The notes beneath the pieces were generated by a model. It searched no databases, was not told the origin of the DNA, and saw nothing but the letters and a program-made list of their open reading frames with translations. Source: an uncultured Spirochaetaceae bacterium (GTDB lineage: Bacteria; Spirochaetota; Spirochaetia; SZUA-6; Bin103). From it: a DNA stretch of 7,217 bases. Positions within the stretch are counted from its first letter, which is position 1. Each line of letters starts with the position of its first letter. Below, one piece after another: positions 5,462 through 7,217 of this stretch. Made by a program: the position numbers and the translations under genes. The stretch is taken from contig CAJWOB010000126.1 of NCBI GenBank assembly GCA_913043885.1, positions 1 through 7,217 on the forward strand. The letters run 5' to 3'.

Positions 5462-6730
5462 ATGCAGTCACTGCTGAGCCCGATACGCATCGGCTCCCTT
5501 GAGCTCAGCGCGCGCCTGTTCAAGGCTGCCACCATGGAGGGGATGGCCGATCCCTCCGGGGGCTGCTCGGACGAGATGCTGGACTTCTACGGTCACTTCG
5601 CGCGCGCCGGCACGCCGCTCATTGTCACCGGCAGCTTCTACGTGGCCCCCGAGGGCGCCCTGGCGCCGTCCACCTGTGGGATCGATAGCGACGACAAGGT
5701 AGCGGGTGTGCGCCGGTTGGCCGACGCGGTGCATCGCCCACAATCCGGCGCCCACCTGTTCGTGCAGCTCAACCATGGTGGCAGGCAGGTGGTCAGGAAC
5801 GCCGACAGTACCGGTGCCGGCATGCCCATCCTCTCCGCGTCGGCAGTTGCGGACCCGATCTTGTGGAACAGGGCACGGGCGATGACGGAGGGCCAGGTCG
5901 CCGCCGTCGTGGAGGCGTTTGCCAGCTCTGCGGCGCGATGTGCCGAGGCCGGGTGCGACGGTGTCGAGCTGCATGCCGGCCACGGCTTCCTGATCAGCCA
6001 ATTCCTCTCCCCGCATACCAACCGTCGCCGCGATCGCTACGGAGGTAGCCTGCGCCGCAGGGCGCGCTTGTTCACCGACATCGTGGCTGCCATAAGGCGG
6101 CGCGTCGGTGGGGACTTCCCGATAATCGCCAAGATGAATGGCGCCGACTTGCTGCCCGGTCGGCGTGGCCTGAGCGGCGATGCCCTGGCCGAGATAGCTC
6201 GCATGGCACAGGAGGAGGGTCTGGACGCGGTGACCCTCACGGTCGGCCACTACGAGTCGGGTCTGGCGATGCTGCGCGGGCAGATGCGGCCGATGGTGCG
6301 AGGCCTCGTCGATGGCGGCCTCGGCAGTGGCTTCCACCCGCTCCTCAAGCTCGGCGTGCGCGCGGCGACGCCGACCGTGGCCGCCGTCGGCTACCTGCTG
6401 TGGCGACGCCGGGAAGCGTTTAACCTGCGCTACGCGGCGCCGTTCAAGGATCGGTTGCGAATCCCGGTTGTAAGCGTCGGCGGGTTTGCCGACCCGGCTG
6501 CGATGGAGGCGGCAATCGCGTCGGGTAGGTGCGATGCGGTCGCGTCCGCTCGGGGGCTGCTGGCCAACCCCTACCTGCTGCGACAGCTGCGGGCTGAAGT
6601 GACACCTGACCCGACATGTGATTTCTGTAACGCCTGTGCCGGCCGCCTCATCGGCACGCCAACCTCCTGCCACAACCCGGCGCTGACGCGCCGGCGGCGG
6701 GTCCTGCTCGATGTCGAGGCCGATCGCTAG
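5462..6730 (+). CDS. Old Yellow Enzyme-family NADH:flavin oxidoreductase with C-terminal four-cysteine motif
   Basis: An FMN TIM-barrel enzyme of 422 residues that would reduce an activated C=C bond (enone or 2-enoyl type). It begins LLSPIRIGSLELSARLFKAA, has QLNHGGRQ (102-109), and the substrate-binding His171/His174 in GVELHAGHGFLISQFLSPHT, followed by NRRRDRYGGSLRRRARL. The phosphate-binding end is VVSVGGF and ARGLLANPYL. Near the C-terminus, Cys386-x2-Cys389-x2-Cys392-x10-Cys403 (CDFCNACAG...SCHNP) resembles the 4Fe-4S site of 2,4-dienoyl-CoA reductases and BaiCD-type enzymes, but with slightly shorter spacing. Those proteins continue with a flavodoxin-like FAD/NAD(P)H domain; here it is absent. 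An insertion at about 265-330 contains a hydrophobic stretch (ATPTVAAVGYLLW). It starts 42 bases after the synthase stop with no clear Shine-Dalgarno, most likely in the same transcript. Confidence 0.92.
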   Translation: MQSLLSPIRIGSLELSARLFKAATMEGMADPSGGCSDEMLDFYGHFARAGTPLIVTGSFYVAPEGALAPSTCGIDSDDKVAGVRRLADAVHRPQSGAHLFVQLNHGGRQVVRNADSTGAGMPILSASAVADPILWNRARAMTEGQVAAVVEAFASSAARCAEAGCDGVELHAGHGFLISQFLSPHTNRRRDRYGGSLRRRARLFTDIVAAIRRRVGGDFPIIAKMNGADLLPGRRGLSGDALAEIARMAQEEGLDAVTLTVGHYESGLAMLRGQMRPMVRGLVDGGLGSGFHPLLKLGVRAATPTVAAVGYLLWRRREAFNLRYAAPFKDRLRIPVVSVGGFADPAAMEAAIASGRCDAVASARGLLANPYLLRQLRAEVTPDPTCDFCNACAGRLIGTPTSCHNPALTRRRRVLLDVEADR

Positions 6731-6825
6731 ACAGCCGCGACGGGCTGGGCCCGGCGTCCGCCGCGCCGCAGCCGGCACCGGAGCCGCAGTCCGAGCCAGA
6801 ACCGGCGCTGGACTACGGGGATGAG

Positions 6826-6993
6826 GTGCCGAAAGGCGAGGTCAGGGCGAGGGAGATAGCGGTGGAGCTCGCGAAGGAGACGAACTGCCACTTCATGATG
6901 GTCGGGGCCAGCGTCTACGAGGAGATGCTCGCGCAGCCGGTGAGGATGGCCAACAACAGTAGCGGTAGCCGGCCCATCTCGCGCCTCCCTTAA
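6826..6993 (+). CDS. Hypothetical reading frame after the flavin oxidoreductase, start uncertain
   Basis: This frame ends at TAA 6991-6993 and is open back to 6631, inside the oxidoreductase gene. It has no ATG; the first GTG is 6826. It reads a Pro/Glu/Ala-rich stretch (PASAAPQPAPEPQSEPEPAL, about 6751-6810), then DYGDEVPKGEVRAREIAVEL, AKETNCHFMMVGASVYEEML. Third positions are strongly G/C throughout, as in the real genes here, which argues for coding. I do not recognise the family. It could be a gene remnant, or a C-terminal extension of the oxidoreductase put out of frame by an indel near 6700-6730. The opposite strand carries a competing signal (6915-6977). Confidence 0.3.
   Translation: MPKGEVRAREIAVELAKETNCHFMMVGASVYEEMLAQPVRMANNSSGSRPISRLP
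6915..6977 (-). CDS. Micro-ORF resembling a lipoprotein signal peptide, cut by TAG
   Basis: The ATG at 6977 has GGGAGG six bases upstream, the strongest Shine-Dalgarno in the window. It encodes MGRLPLLLLAILTGCASISS: a charged start, a hydrophobic run and the lipobox LTGC, then TAG at 6917-6915. Twenty residues is too short for a lipoprotein, and no convincing continuation is seen in any frame. It may be the intact start of a broken lipoprotein gene, or a coincidence with the plus-strand frame, with which it shares third codon positions. Confidence 0.3.
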   Translation of the reverse strand: MGRLPLLLLAILTGCASISS

Positions 6994-7001
6994 AGGAGGC
7001 G
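6982..7001. repeat. Inverted repeat enclosing the micro-ORF Shine-Dalgarno
   Basis: CGCCTCC (6982-6988), loop CTTAAA, GGAGGCG (6995-7001): a perfect 7-bp GC-rich stem. On the minus strand it would sequester the GGGAGG ribosome-binding site in front of the ATG at 6977. With no T-run on either side it is a poor intrinsic terminator, though it could end the FG-GAP transcript. Confidence 0.4.
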
Positions 7002-7043
7002 GAACATAGCACGCTGAAGGGCCTGTGGCGTGTGGCTTTTGCC

Positions 7044-7217
7044 CTACAATCCACCGCCAAAGAAGAGGTAAGCCGCGCCTCGGCCCCAGTCATAGGTGCC
7101 GCTGTAGCAAGTCTCGTAGGAACCTGCGTCGTAGTAGGCCATGTTGGGAGCACCCACCAATACATCGTCGATGCCGTCGGCGTTGATGTCGAAGGTGACC
7201 TCCACCTGGGGCATCCC
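7044..7217 (-). CDS. C-terminal end of an FG-GAP repeat protein, joined to a DnaK-like stretch at the window edge
   Basis: The frame is open at the window edge and ends at TAG 7046-7044. The part nearest the stop reads DINADGIDDVLVGAPN, a Ca2+-binding DxNxDGxxD loop of an FG-GAP (integrin alpha-type beta-propeller) repeat, then GSYETCYSGTYDWGRGAAYL and FFGGGL, where AYLFFGG is the usual repeat end. Such proteins are secreted or on the cell surface. The outermost residues, GMPQVEVTFDINADGI, are however the highly conserved DnaK (Hsp70) substrate-domain sequence PRGMPQIEVTFDIDADGI. Both families share the text DINADGI, and the junction lies in 7170-7190. Only the FG-GAP part is contiguous with the rest of the window; the DnaK part is probably an assembly artefact. 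Confidence 0.75.
   Translation of the reverse strand, partial: GMPQVEVTFDINADGIDDVLVGAPNMAYYDAGSYETCYSGTYDWGRGAAYLFFGGGL

Larger units (their letters stand above)
6731..7043. other. Stretch of about 310 bases without a secure gene
   Basis: Between the oxidoreductase stop and the end of the FG-GAP gene. It holds the uncertain plus-strand frame described above, a minus-strand lipoprotein-leader-like micro-ORF and one perfect inverted repeat. I see no RNA gene, no promoter of note and no mobile-element ends in it. Confidence 0.6.

Noticed and set aside
5468..6778. Long minus-strand open frame opposite the flavin oxidoreductase
   Set aside because: Antisense shadow of a well-supported gene, typical of high-GC coding DNA.
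1..7217. CRISPR arrays, insertion sequences, attachment sites, rRNA
   Set aside because: No spaced direct repeats, transposase motifs, terminal inverted repeats or rRNA-like stretches were seen on either strand. The only tRNA is tRNA-Sec.

Overview
The window is high-GC bacterial DNA (about two thirds G+C by eye, with strong G/C preference at third codon positions). Two lipobox-bearing ORFs, an acylsynthase/flavin-oxidoreductase pair and a complete selenocysteine front end point to a Gram-negative-type, selenoprotein-making bacterium. The phylum cannot be fixed from the sequence alone. The set-up looks like a metagenome-type contig: near both ends the reading frame passes, at a short stretch shared by two unrelated conserved genes, from one gene family into another.

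Left part, minus strand (1-2051): selenocysteine tRNA (selC, anticodon UCA), then selD (selenophosphate synthetase), then selA (Sec synthase), probably one transcript. selD and selA overlap in GTGA. The selD gene is itself a selenoprotein gene: an in-frame TGA at 1850-1852 lies exactly at the catalytic Cys/Sec position and is followed by a bacterial-type SECIS hairpin. An ordinary ORF caller would start selD at the TTG at 1840 and lose the active site. selA is truncated after about 238 residues, before its PLP lysine, and runs in frame into a sulfatase segment at the window edge.

Middle (2089-3257): a plus-strand O6-alkylguanine-DNA alkyltransferase, possibly on a leaderless mRNA, converges on a minus-strand small lipoprotein gene that appears frameshifted near its 3' end. 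Restoring the frame gives a convincing C-terminus whose stop lies in a small palindrome shared with the alkyltransferase stop.

Right part, plus strand (3303-6730): from a good sigma70-like promoter runs a two-gene unit. The first encodes an unusual single-chain tandem of two KAS III-like halves: the N-terminal half keeps the Cys-His-Asn triad, the C-terminal half has lost all three residues, and a Gly/Ser/Asn-rich linker joins them. The second is an Old Yellow Enzyme-type flavin oxidoreductase with a C-terminal four-cysteine motif but no FAD/NAD(P)H domain. Together they suggest condensation of an acyl chain followed by enone/enoyl reduction, in a pathway not identifiable here.

Right edge (6731-7217): about 310 bases without a secure gene (a Pro/Glu-rich plus-strand reading frame and a minus-strand lipoprotein-leader-like micro-ORF with a strong Shine-Dalgarno), then the end of an FG-GAP repeat protein on the minus strand whose outermost bases read as DnaK.
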